A DNA stretch of 64,000 bases, taken from CAWCCP01 sp963701245 (GTDB taxonomy: Bacteria > Patescibacteriota > Saccharimonadia > Saccharimonadales > UBA4665). Both the position numbers and the translations under genes were made by a program. Numbering within the stretch: position 1 is the first letter of the stretch; every line of letters begins with the position of its first letter. Below the pieces are notes generated by a model that made no database searches, was not told the DNA's origin, and saw nothing but the letters and a program-made list of their open reading frames with translations. The DNA lies in NCBI GenBank assembly GCA_963701245.1, contig OY969576.1:1612001-1676000 (forward strand). The letters are read 5' to 3'. Below, one piece after another: positions 16,503 through 24,797 of this stretch.

Positions 16503-17771
16503 TCACTCGGCTTCTTCTTTAACTAGGTAGCGCTGACCTTGAGGGCTTGAGGTCACTTCAATAGCTCTAGCCTCAGCGAGTACTCTTAAGTGTACTTGTA
16601 CTGATGCTAGATCTAACTTAATACTCCGGGAAGCTAACTGTTCCCACACTTGTCGGACAGTTAATGGTTCGACTTGTTCCTGCAGTACAACATTTATTGC
16701 GCTGAGTGTGTTGACTTGCCCTTCCGGCACTGCTTTTTGGTGATACGAATTAAGTAAATATTTGGCCAACAACCGATTTACCTGATCGCTATTGTTAGCA
16801 ATTGAATCTAAAACTTCAATACCTCGATCGCGGTACTCGCGCATTCCACGCCCCTTTATACCAAGTGCTTTTAATACGCCCTCTATGACGATAAGTTGCG
16901 GTTCGGTAGCCCACACGACACTTCGAACATTTTGTTGATCAAATGCATATTTTGGTTGCAAAACTTGCCACCGCTTCACAAGATAATTCGTTTTTCTTGC
17001 CACATATGCCAACAGGCCCTCCCTATCTATGCTCGAATCCTGCTCGATTAGCATTTCAGTAATCGCTTCATTGGTCACTCGTGTATCCGGATTTGCTGTA
17101 TATAGATTTTGCAATATCGTTACGATCGACCGGGTCAGTTCATTTGCTTGATCGGACAACTCAATATAATTGATGTCTGAAGTTATTTCGAACGTCACTG
17201 ATGATTTGCCGCGCTCAGTAAAGCTGGACGACACGATACCATGTAGGGCTAAATTATCAATCAAATCGCGAATTCCTCGCGGGCTGATCCCGGCAGCTTC
17301 ACGAGCGCTTTGAATAGTTTGTCGTTGGCCGTCCGTGTTACTAAGAAACTCAATCAAACGTATTCGCCGTTCGCTGGCATAAGGCCCAGCCTTATTTATC
17401 GGCCTTGAGCCAAAGTAAGCTTGAAGTGGCAGTTCGCTCGTTAACGAAAGATCAACAAGATTTCCAACAGTCGGCAGCGCTATTCTGCCAAAATCGGCCA
17501 GTTGATACACTCTTCTCTGGGCATCTGACTTTGATACCAAACCGTAATTGGTGAATATTTCACAATTTTGAAATGGCGTAACTGGAGCCATGTCCAGCCA
17601 AATTGGCTCATCACCCTGCATCGACATGACTTTATCGTGGAGTAGCCTTAACGACCATACATTGGCAGCAGTGAAGGCCGAGTATACCACCGCGCCCAGT
17701 TCGCTGTTTGCGGCCGTCGCCGTCACCGTATAAAGATCGGGTCGTGATAATATTCCGGTTTCGCCTGCCAT
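16503..17771 (-). CDS. Multi-winged-helix protein, probable DNA-binding regulator
   Basis: This 422-residue protein is not assigned to a named family. Two regions look like winged helix-turn-helix domains: about residues 133-205 (RRIRLIEFLSNTDGQRQTI, then GISPRGIRDLIDNLALHGIV) and about 355-420 (INVVLQEQVEPLTVRQVWEQ, then LDLASVQVHLRVLAEARAIE). A helical segment connects them. The first 130 residues are a mixed alpha/beta domain that could sense a ligand. There is no signal peptide. It is divergent from the 21746 gene, from which it is now separated by nested insertion sequences, so the two may once have shared a control region. IS66 copy 1 lies immediately after its stop codon and does not truncate it. 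Confidence 0.6.
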   Translation of the reverse strand: MAGETGILSRPDLYTVTATAANSELGAVVYSAFTAANVWSLRLLHDKVMSMQGDEPIWLDMAPVTPFQNCEIFTNYGLVSKSDAQRRVYQLADFGRIALPTVGNLVDLSLTSELPLQAYFGSRPINKAGPYASERRIRLIEFLSNTDGQRQTIQSAREAAGISPRGIRDLIDNLALHGIVSSSFTERGKSSVTFEITSDINYIELSDQANELTRSIVTILQNLYTANPDTRVTNEAITEMLIEQDSSIDREGLLAYVARKTNYLVKRWQVLQPKYAFDQQNVRSVVWATEPQLIVIEGVLKALGIKGRGMREYRDRGIEVLDSIANNSDQVNRLLAKYLLNSYHQKAVPEGQVNTLSAINVVLQEQVEPLTVRQVWEQLASRSIKLDLASVQVHLRVLAEARAIEVTSSPQGQRYLVKEEAE

Positions 17772-17938
17772 AAGATAAAATTAAGACTAGGACATTTATT
17801 ATACAATATTTATAAAATAAGTATAGTCACCCTAATTTCAGACGATTACGCTATACTGAACCACCCTCACTTTCTTGACCTAGTAACCTAAATGGCGACA
17901 CACTGTTTTCGTTAGCTCTTAAACAAAGGAAAACAAAC

Positions 17939-19000
17939 ATGTCGCCAACAGATATTGTACGGGATATTCGTACACGTACTAAGAAACAACTAATGCCTGC
18001 CATTCCTAGATGTTGGAGCCGTCAATTCAGCTTTGGCTTGCAAGCTTTTGGCCTTAAGCCATTTCAGAGTGCGGGCAGTAATGCCCGCTCAGTGGTGGCC
18101 AACGCTAATACTGCCGCTACCAAAGTCGACCGCCTGCTAGCTAACCACAAACTAGCCGAGCGGCTGGGTGGTGCTTTCGATGCCCTACAGCTGGTTCGTC
18201 CTAGTAGTTTCGTCAACGTAGATCACTCTGACATGCATGGACTGACGGCTCTTGTAGGCGCAGTTCAAACCAGAATTGGCAGAGCCATTCCATGTATGGT
18301 GGAGACCACTCATGCCTTGCACATTCCAGCTGACAGCGACAAGCCTAGGTGGCAACGACTTAGGGCTGCTATGACAGAGAGCAGACGAGAGCAGTCTTTT
18401 ACCGGCCATACCATTGACGCCTTACAGACTATGGCAGACAGACTGGGCTTTTGGCCGAAGCTTGTGTTTGACCGAGGATTCGGTAACGAATCCATCGTTG
18501 AACATTTGAGCGCAGAGGGCGCTATGTTCTACATTAGGCTTAAGGCTGGTAGATTTGTCGAGTTCGATGACAAAAAAACGGAGGTTAAGCGGCTTAAAGA
18601 AAAGGATGCCCTCATTACTCTGTACGGCTTAAAACTACTTAGAGTCATTCGTTCGCCTAAGAGCAGAAGAACTAAAGAGCCTTGGTACATTCTCACCAAT
18701 GACATGACCAGTAGCCGTACCAAGATCGTTCGAATTTACTACCATAGGTTTGAGATCGAAGAAACCTTCAAGGACTTAAAGCATATCTTTGAATACAAAC
18801 GGACTCGGCTGAACAAGCCCAACAGTTTAAAGGTTCTGCTCTGGTTAGTGAGTTTAGGTATCGCCTTGCTCTACTTAGCTGTTAAACCAACCAAACAACA
18901 CCTCAAAACTACCAATCCCAAGAAACAAACCTCCTGGCTCCGCCAGGCTTTTGAACAATTAAGTCGGGCCTATGGACAGCTGTTATGGGGTGAGGTTTAA
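17939..19000 (+). CDS. IS4-superfamily DDE transposase
   Basis: The protein has 353 residues of the DDE_Tnp_1 type. Residues about 90-100 hold FVNVDHSDMHG with the first Asp, LVFDRGFGNE has the second Asp, and YYHRFEIEETFKDLKHI is the Y-(2)-R-(3)-E-(6)-K signature of IS4-like transposases with the catalytic Glu. The C-terminus has a hydrophobic ALLYLAV segment after that block. The reading frame is intact, but the right terminal repeat of its element is disrupted by IS30, so the protein may have no working substrate here. Confidence 0.9.
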   Translation: MSPTDIVRDIRTRTKKQLMPAIPRCWSRQFSFGLQAFGLKPFQSAGSNARSVVANANTAATKVDRLLANHKLAERLGGAFDALQLVRPSSFVNVDHSDMHGLTALVGAVQTRIGRAIPCMVETTHALHIPADSDKPRWQRLRAAMTESRREQSFTGHTIDALQTMADRLGFWPKLVFDRGFGNESIVEHLSAEGAMFYIRLKAGRFVEFDDKKTEVKRLKEKDALITLYGLKLLRVIRSPKSRRTKEPWYILTNDMTSSRTKIVRIYYHRFEIEETFKDLKHIFEYKRTRLNKPNSLKVLLWLVSLGIALLYLAVKPTKQHLKTTNPKKQTSWLRQAFEQLSRAYGQLLWGEV

Positions 19001-19009
19001 AAGTGAGGG

Positions 19010-20126
19010 GCTACTCTCAACTTACTAGCGCAACATAAGCTCGTTAGCCTCGGCTTCTCCTTTCTCATTTAATAGCTTACTAAATGCCTCGTATGGTGTA
19101 CGGTATTCTAGCACTTTCCTCGGCCTCCCATTTAACAGATGCTGCACTTGTTTAAGCTGTTTACGGCTGATCAGATTGAAGTCAGTACCTTTCGGGAAAA
19201 ACTGCCGGATTAAACCATTGGTATTTTCATTGGTTCCGCGCTGCCAAGGACTCTGCGGATCAGCAAAGTAGACCTTCATGTTGGCCTGTGCACTAAAAAG
19301 CTTATGCCGGGCCATCTCACTGCCACGGTCGTAGGTGAGTGTCAGCTTCATCTGCTGCGGCAGGTACTTCATTTCCCGGGCAAAGGCTTTGGCTACGTGC
19401 TCAGCTTGCTTGCTCGTAACGGGCACTAAAATGGTTGCCCGGGTAGTACGTTCGACGAGCGTACCAATAGCCGAATGGCTGCCTTTACCCACGACGAGAT
19501 CACCTTCCCAATGTCCGGGGATGATACGATCCTCAACCTCTTTTGGTCGCTCTTCAATACTGATCAGGTTTGGTATTGGGCTAAATTTGGTCCGATCACC
19601 AACAGAGCGCCGCGGACCGCGCCTCGCTTTCTGTTGCCGCAAACTCATCACTAACTCTTTCTTAAGCTCTCCCCGAGCCAAACAGTAAATGTACGTGTAG
19701 ATAGTCTCATGAGACACATGCATAGTCATGTCATTAGGATACGTGACTTTTAATCGGGCGGCTATCTGCTCGGGTGACCAGTGTAGTTTAAGGTGATCGA
19801 CAACATATGTTCGCAAACGGTCATTGGCAAGTAGCTTAGGCGGTGCTTTAGCCCGGTGATTACGTTTCTTTAGCGCCATTTCTTGAGCAAAGGTAGCCCG
19901 ATAGAACCTTGGGCTGTAGCGCAAGCGAGATAGCTCCCGGCTAACAGTACTTGTATCACGTCCAAGCAATTGCGCAATTTGTCCGAGTGATTGTCTTTGA
20001 GCTAAACATCGACTAATCTCCTCACGTTCCAGTGCGCTTAATCTCCAATACTTTACTGGTTGTTTCATAGTAGTTCTAGCCTAACAGCTGAAACTACTTA
20101 TGTTGCGTTAGGTTTTAGAGAGTAGC
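19010..20126 (-). mobile_element. IS30-family element inserted in the IS4-type right repeat
   Basis: Terminal repeats GCTACTCTC (19010-19018) and GAGAGTAGC (20118-20126) continue inward as an imperfect repeat that includes GCGCAACATAAG / ACGCAACATAAG. The element is flanked by a 3-bp duplication GGG (19007-19009 and 20127-20129), the usual size for IS30. It contains a single transposase gene. Confidence 0.93.
19025..20068 (-). CDS. IS30-family transposase
   Basis: The protein has 347 residues. The N-terminal helix-turn-helix is the IS30 type (SALEREEISRCLAQ, then IAQLLGRDTSTVSRELSR). The DDE catalytic core has IPGHWEGDLVVGKG (first Asp), LTYDRGSEMARH (second Asp) and SPWQRGTNENTNGLIRQFFP with the catalytic Glu, an IS30 family signature. 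It is complete and appears functional. Its start codon lies about 60 bases inside the right terminal repeat of the element. Confidence 0.95.
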   Translation of the reverse strand: MKQPVKYWRLSALEREEISRCLAQRQSLGQIAQLLGRDTSTVSRELSRLRYSPRFYRATFAQEMALKKRNHRAKAPPKLLANDRLRTYVVDHLKLHWSPEQIAARLKVTYPNDMTMHVSHETIYTYIYCLARGELKKELVMSLRQQKARRGPRRSVGDRTKFSPIPNLISIEERPKEVEDRIIPGHWEGDLVVGKGSHSAIGTLVERTTRATILVPVTSKQAEHVAKAFAREMKYLPQQMKLTLTYDRGSEMARHKLFSAQANMKVYFADPQSPWQRGTNENTNGLIRQFFPKGTDFNLISRKQLKQVQHLLNGRPRKVLEYRTPYEAFSKLLNEKGEAEANELMLR

Positions 20127-20144
20127 GGGTGGTTCAGTACGCTA

Positions 20145-21700
20145 GTAACTGCTCCCACCCTCCATGCTAGACTAGGGATAGTTCGTCAAACACAAAAACT
20201 ATGTCTAGAAAACCACTTAATTCTTCTGTTATAGCTGAACGCATGATTCGATTCCGTAATCTAGAGAAGTTATATAAACTTAGTAAGCAACGACACAACC
20301 TCCAGAATAAACAGATCGCTACATTAAAGCGAATAAGCACCAAACAGCAAGAACTGCTAGATGATCAAATGGTCCTCATAGAGACTCAAGCTATTCGCAT
20401 TGCTGAACTGGAAGCCATGGTTTTCGGTAAGAAAAAGAAGCCACCAATTGGTACACTGCCTAAAGATCAAGATAAGCCGACTCCTCCTCCGAAACCACTT
20501 CGCAGTAAGGACTCATTTAAACGAACAATTCCAACCAAGGAAGCCGTCACTAACACTGTACCCGTGCCTGTAGGCCAGTGTGCCTGTGGTGGTCAACTCA
20601 CTGACATCACCACTCACGATCGGTATGTCGAAGATATTCCACTTCCAGATATTACTGCTGACTACACTGCCAGGTTAGTGACTAAGTACCTGGTTGCTCG
20701 GGGTATCTGTACCAAATGCGGCAAAGTAACCTCTGGCAAGGATTTAGGCGGATCGATCGTATCTCTTGGCCCAAATGTTCGTTTACTGGTTACGCATCTC
20801 ATCGCTGGTCTAGGCATAAGCTATAGCCAGGTAGCCAGTTTACTACTCAGTTTGTACGGTCTCACCATGACTGACAGTGAGATAGCAAGAATATTGCAGA
20901 AACAGCACCAAAAATGGCAACCGCAATACCAACAACTCCTGAGTGACATCCGGAGTTCACCAGTGGTTCATAGTGATGAAAGTCCCTGGCCAATCCAGGA
21001 TTTGCAAGGAGCTGGCTATGCCTGGAATCTCAGTGATGGCCTGAGTCCGAAAGTTTGTTTTGCTCTTCAGAACAGTCGTGGTGCCGCACATGCCAAAACA
21101 CTGTTTGGAGTAGATACCAAGCAGCCATTTAGCGGTACCCGGATTAGTGATGACTATGGTGCCTACCGGACATTGCCCGGGCTGCAGCAACTGTGCTGGG
21201 TTCATCTGTATCGATGTATTCGTGACCTGAGATACAATGACAACTTATCCGAAGAACAATTGCCTTATGTACAACGGTGGTATGAACAGTTTGCCGCTAT
21301 CTACCAAGACCTTGACATGTACCTGGGTGAGCCGTTTGATGAAGCGGTCAGAAGTATGCAAGCTGATGAGTTATGGCAAAGGGTACAGGAACTATGTCAG
21401 TATCCAGTACCAGCAATTGGTGAACCAGAGAAGCTAACCAGACTCAAGGCCCAGTTAACTAGAGCCGGCAAGGATAAACTATTCGTCTGTCTTCCTAACA
21501 ATACGCCTTGTGACAATAACCGAGCCGAACGGGATTTAAGACAATTAGTCATAAAACGTAAGCGATCCTTCGGTAGTAAAAGTGAGAAAGGAGCTCAGGC
21601 CTTAGCTACAGTCCTATCCATCTGTACAACTAATTGGCGTATGAATCCAGCCACTTACTTCCAGAGCTTAGCCACGCTCGGGTAGGGTGGGAGCAGTTAC
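20145..21700 (+). mobile_element. IS66-family element, copy 2 (inverted relative to copy 1)
   Basis: It is the same length as copy 1 (1556 bp), with the same 17-bp ends GTAACTGCTCCCACCCT (20145-20161) and its complement (21684-21700). The 8-bp duplication GTACGCTA (20137-20144 and 21701-21708) consists of the last three bases of the IS4-type element plus that element's 5-bp target duplication. This copy therefore inserted after the IS4-type element. Confidence 0.95.
20201..21685 (+). CDS. IS66-family transposase (TnpC-like), copy 2
   Basis: The protein has 494 residues, identical to the transposase at 14953-16437. It has the coiled-coil N-terminus, zinc-binding CxCGG/CTKCGK part, DDE triad blocks (HSDESP, DDYGAYR, NNRAERDLR) and C-terminal IS66 domain. 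The strand is opposite to copy 1. Identity at the protein level, and apparent identity of the surrounding DNA when read by eye, indicate recent duplication or homogenisation between the copies. No tnpA/tnpB accompany it. Confidence 0.95.
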   Translation: MSRKPLNSSVIAERMIRFRNLEKLYKLSKQRHNLQNKQIATLKRISTKQQELLDDQMVLIETQAIRIAELEAMVFGKKKKPPIGTLPKDQDKPTPPPKPLRSKDSFKRTIPTKEAVTNTVPVPVGQCACGGQLTDITTHDRYVEDIPLPDITADYTARLVTKYLVARGICTKCGKVTSGKDLGGSIVSLGPNVRLLVTHLIAGLGISYSQVASLLLSLYGLTMTDSEIARILQKQHQKWQPQYQQLLSDIRSSPVVHSDESPWPIQDLQGAGYAWNLSDGLSPKVCFALQNSRGAAHAKTLFGVDTKQPFSGTRISDDYGAYRTLPGLQQLCWVHLYRCIRDLRYNDNLSEEQLPYVQRWYEQFAAIYQDLDMYLGEPFDEAVRSMQADELWQRVQELCQYPVPAIGEPEKLTRLKAQLTRAGKDKLFVCLPNNTPCDNNRAERDLRQLVIKRKRSFGSKSEKGAQALATVLSICTTNWRMNPATYFQSLATLG

Positions 21701-21736
21701 GTACGCTATAGTTGTAATTTGAAATAATTATGTTAT

Positions 21737-21742
21737 TATAAC
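21737..21742 (+). promoter_or_regulatory. -10-like box just upstream of the 21746 gene
   Basis: TATAAC ends 3 bases before the ATG at 21746. If used, the mRNA would start at or within the start codon region, so this is only a weak candidate. The native upstream DNA is interrupted by IS66 copy 2 at 21708, which may have displaced the original -35. Confidence 0.25.
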
Positions 21743-21745
21743 TAT

Positions 21746-22582
21746 ATGTCGAGAAGTGATGGCTTACCTACAAACCGGGAAATGCTCGTAGATTTTAATG
21801 CCTTTACCTGTGATATCTACGCCTCGGCATTTGAGCGCACAGTGGCCAATGGAATGCCGCCGGCTTTTGAAGGAAAATCACTTGCCCATCTTCTGTATGG
21901 GTATGCCAAATCCTACCCCAAAGATGCACATTCACCAGTACCCCACCCTATCGCCCATGAAAAATTAAAAGTTTCTCCACTTGAGGCTGCATTAGTACCT
22001 TACTTTGAACACGACCCGGCGATGCAAGACATACCAGCAGACGTACTGCAGCGTTACAAATTTATTGCAGCTACGTTGCTACAAACAGAATTACAACCCG
22101 GAATTTCTATTCGTGAGACATTACCCCTAGAGGCGGTTGATGCTGACTATAGTGTCTGGTTTTTTAACACCCGAAGAACGAGACATGTGAGTACCTATAA
22201 AGAAAGACCAGCTAAGCAGACTATCGCCTCTGGAGTTGTTTTTGCAGAAGAAGCTTTAGATTTTGTAAAATCAGATGGTTTTGACGCTGATCCAATCGAT
22301 CTACTCTTTCGCGATGGACCGGATCAGCCGATAGTAAGGCATGGGTTTAGATTCAGCCTTATTCCCGAATTAGCTTTAAACGGACAAGAATCAACCGACT
22401 TTCTTGATCGCTATAGCAGAGAAATGAGTAGCCTGGCGACTATGTATGCTCGACAAATTGAGGACTGGCAAAGGCTCGAAGGCCCAGAAAGTTTTATTGC
22501 AAGAATTCGGAAAAAACAAGAGCGGGCACACGCCGCTGAGATCCGCGCTCGTGCTTTTCTTCAAGGTAAATCGATCAACTAG
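21746..22582 (+). CDS. Hypothetical cytoplasmic protein
   Basis: This 278-residue protein is not recognised. It has no signal peptide or transmembrane helix. The N-terminal half contains an LLYGYAKSYPKDAHSPVPHP segment, and the C-terminal 60 residues form a long basic helix (YARQIEDWQRLEGPESFIAR, then KKQERAHAAEIRARAFLQG). It is divergent from the winged-helix gene at 16503, and the nested insertion sequences fill the former intergenic space. It ends close to the convergent RgpF-like gene, so it marks the right edge of the accessory island. Confidence 0.65.
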   Translation: MSRSDGLPTNREMLVDFNAFTCDIYASAFERTVANGMPPAFEGKSLAHLLYGYAKSYPKDAHSPVPHPIAHEKLKVSPLEAALVPYFEHDPAMQDIPADVLQRYKFIAATLLQTELQPGISIRETLPLEAVDADYSVWFFNTRRTRHVSTYKERPAKQTIASGVVFAEEALDFVKSDGFDADPIDLLFRDGPDQPIVRHGFRFSLIPELALNGQESTDFLDRYSREMSSLATMYARQIEDWQRLEGPESFIARIRKKQERAHAAEIRARAFLQGKSIN

Positions 22583-22648
22583 TTTTTGTTCATGTTCAAA
22601 TATTCGGTTCCCACACCACGCAGGTTTCCTGTACAAATAAATGATACG

Positions 22649-23581
22649 CTACGTTTTCTTACTATTCTTTGGTCCGATATAGACATTCGACCAATCCGGA
22701 ACATTATTCGATTCATAACCGATTTTCTCAACCCCAGCCGGACCAATTTCGTAGAGCTTCTTTTTATTTACTTCAGCGACTAGACCAAAAAGTCGCTCTA
22801 AGGCATGCGCGAATGTACCGTCAAGTTGTCCGGATTCAGTCTCAAAATCCTTGGCTCGATACTGCTGATTGAGCAGCAGTTCGATTGCATCGAATCGAGC
22901 CCAAAACATCGTACCTGCAAAAAAGCCATATTTCTTACGTTTTAATTGTAAGGCATCATAGCATTTCGATCGGCCAAACAGTTTATTCAGCGTCAATCGC
23001 ATATGTTCCCCATTCGCTTCAAAATTAACTGTTAGTGGATAGTACTGATCTTTCGGTCCTACAATACCGGTTTTTGGATCATCAAGAACATCAAATAATG
23101 ATTTATAAACTTCTGCTTTTATCGGCAGTAAACAATTCAAAATGTCTTGCAACCAATCCGATCCATCGGTTCGGTGAGTCGATTTTTTAGAATGAATTTT
23201 TAGCACATAGGTATAGCCGCTATTTTTCACCACACCGGCTGCTTTAATAAAAGGCAGGACGTCCCTACCTTTATTGGGCACTTCAATAATATAGGCGTTG
23301 GGGTACGACTTTTTAATCTCATCGGCGAATGGCAGATTATTCGTCGGCATCGTCACAAACAAGTCGAATGAAATGCCGTCCAAATATCTCAAATGCCGTT
23401 TAAACAAATCCCATGATTCAGTGTAATAAAGGTGCGCAATAACAGCCAGTTTGGTGGTGCTAGCCCGATGTACAGTAAGATTGTCGAGTGAACGTTTGTA
23501 GGCTGCATCAACTTCGCGGTTTGGTTTCGAATAGGCACGAGCAGTTTTTTTCAGTTTGCGTCTAATGCGTCCGACTATCAT
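22649..23581 (-). CDS. RgpF-like rhamnan/polysaccharide synthesis protein
   Basis: The protein has 310 residues and matches the rhamnan synthesis F domain. LAVIAHLYYTESWDLFKRHL opens the domain, NKGRDVLPFIKAAG is the family's central motif, and VLKIHSKKSTHR follows. The C-terminal part has KYGFFAGTMFWARFDAI and FAHALERLFGLV. Members participate in building rhamnose-rich wall polysaccharides and are considered glycosyltransferases. There is no signal sequence. It is the last gene of the minus-strand glycan operon 29084-22649 and lies 22 bases after the GT2 gene. Confidence 0.88.
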   Translation of the reverse strand: MIVGRIRRKLKKTARAYSKPNREVDAAYKRSLDNLTVHRASTTKLAVIAHLYYTESWDLFKRHLRYLDGISFDLFVTMPTNNLPFADEIKKSYPNAYIIEVPNKGRDVLPFIKAAGVVKNSGYTYVLKIHSKKSTHRTDGSDWLQDILNCLLPIKAEVYKSLFDVLDDPKTGIVGPKDQYYPLTVNFEANGEHMRLTLNKLFGRSKCYDALQLKRKKYGFFAGTMFWARFDAIELLLNQQYRAKDFETESGQLDGTFAHALERLFGLVAEVNKKKLYEIGPAGVEKIGYESNNVPDWSNVYIGPKNSKKT

Positions 23582-23603
23582 TTTGCTTTTTTTAATTCTC
23601 CGT

Positions 23604-24746
23604 TTATTTTGTTTTCTTTGTACTCAGTTTCCGACGGGCAGCCCGTCGGACTTTTCGGTACGGCCTCACTACTTTTTGAGCCGTGCGGTAGGTTCGGGAA
23701 TTAGTAATACCAGTCAACTGTCGTTCCACCTGTACCCGTTGCGTAAGCAAGTCTAGGTTGTCTTTTTTCATCGCTTCGATGGCAGTATCCCTAACTGTGA
23801 CATCATGGACATGAAGCTGGTGATTTTTATCGATTGTGTTGAGTGCGTTTATATAAGCTTGATGTTCGCCACGCATAAATAAAGCTGAGGTTTCAGGAAA
23901 CGTTTTTAGCGCCCGATCTAGCAATCCATTGTTTAGCTGCTTATCGATTTCTAGCAGTGAGTTGAACATCGAGGTGATCGCATACAGCAAACTTTTGGCA
24001 TAGGTTTTATTATTGCCGTACACTTTTCTGACTTCGTCATAAAATGCCACATGTTTTGTATCATATTTTTGCCACATGACATCGGGTCGATTAGCTGAAC
24101 CCCACCAGATACCACCAGGATGCCTCCGATATGCAGACATTACTCGGTCAATATAGCCAATTTTACCGTCATAGGCATGAAGTAAGTGGAGGTACCAGTC
24201 AATCGGCATCATGTTTTCCTGAGGTAATTCGTCATATGACCGTGTACGGTACATTACTGAATTTGTTTGGATGAAGTTTCTTACGAGCAATTCATTGGTC
24301 GTCATATTTTTCTTCTCTTGGTCGCCCGGATATAGGTATTCGGGCTCGACGTTTCCTTCAAAAAATACCCTGACCGTATGAAAACAAATGTTGTGATCAG
24401 GGTGACCCTCCATGAAATCAACCTGTAACTGTAATTTATCGTGTTCAGTCCAGTAGTCGTCGCCTTCGCAGAGTGCAATGTACTTGCCAGTCGCTTTTTG
24501 CATTGCATCAAAGAGATTCGCTTGCACGCCGATATTTTTTTGCCTGAGAATCGGTGTAATAATGTCCGGGTAGCGATTCGCATAATCCTGAATGATCTCA
24601 GGGGTTTGGTCGGTTGAACAATCGTCGGCAATTATCGCTTCAAAGGGAAATTTTGTTTTTTGCGTAACAAAGCTTTCCAGAGCATCTTTTATATAGTTTT
24701 CTTGGTTGTAGCTAATTGTAACAATACTAACGAGCGGTTTCGGCAT
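23604..24746 (-). CDS. GT2 family glycosyltransferase
   Basis: The protein has 380 residues. The GT-A start LVSIVTISYNQENYIKDALE is followed by AIIADDCSTDQTPEII and the metal-binding LCEGDDYWTEHDKL. These are the standard nucleotide and DxD elements of small GT2 enzymes that extend surface polysaccharides. A C-terminal stretch of about 100 residues after the catalytic domain ends in a very basic tail (RPYRKVRRAARRKLSTKKTK) that could contact the membrane. It sits between the RgpF-like protein and a DegT aminotransferase, so it belongs to the same pathway. Confidence 0.88.
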   Translation of the reverse strand: MPKPLVSIVTISYNQENYIKDALESFVTQKTKFPFEAIIADDCSTDQTPEIIQDYANRYPDIITPILRQKNIGVQANLFDAMQKATGKYIALCEGDDYWTEHDKLQLQVDFMEGHPDHNICFHTVRVFFEGNVEPEYLYPGDQEKKNMTTNELLVRNFIQTNSVMYRTRSYDELPQENMMPIDWYLHLLHAYDGKIGYIDRVMSAYRRHPGGIWWGSANRPDVMWQKYDTKHVAFYDEVRKVYGNNKTYAKSLLYAITSMFNSLLEIDKQLNNGLLDRALKTFPETSALFMRGEHQAYINALNTIDKNHQLHVHDVTVRDTAIEAMKKDNLDLLTQRVQVERQLTGITNSRTYRTAQKVVRPYRKVRRAARRKLSTKKTK

Positions 24747-24797
24747 CTTAAGCTACCTTATCCATATTATGTCTGTACCATAGCTAGCATACGGCTT

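Larger units (their letters stand above)
17854..20139 (+). mobile_element. IS4-superfamily element, split by an IS30 insertion
   Basis: The left end has the 20-bp repeat TACTGAACCACCCTCACTTT (17854-17873). Its exact complement forms the right end but is broken after AAAGTGAGGG (19000-19009). After the inserted IS30 and a duplicated GGG, the remaining TGGTTCAGTA is at 20130-20139. Flanks are CGCTA on both sides (17849-17853 and 20140-20144), a 5-bp target duplication. Without the insert the element is about 1.17 kb. With one terminal repeat interrupted, it is probably immobile. Confidence 0.9.

Noticed and set aside
16494..20144. Composite transposon bounded by the two IS66 copies
   Set aside because: Each IS66 has its own distinct 8-bp target duplication and the outer flanks do not match, so the segment did not move as one unit.
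20957..21205. Antisense frames inside the IS66 copies
   Set aside because: They are mirror frames of the transposase gene and occur identically in both copies for that reason alone.
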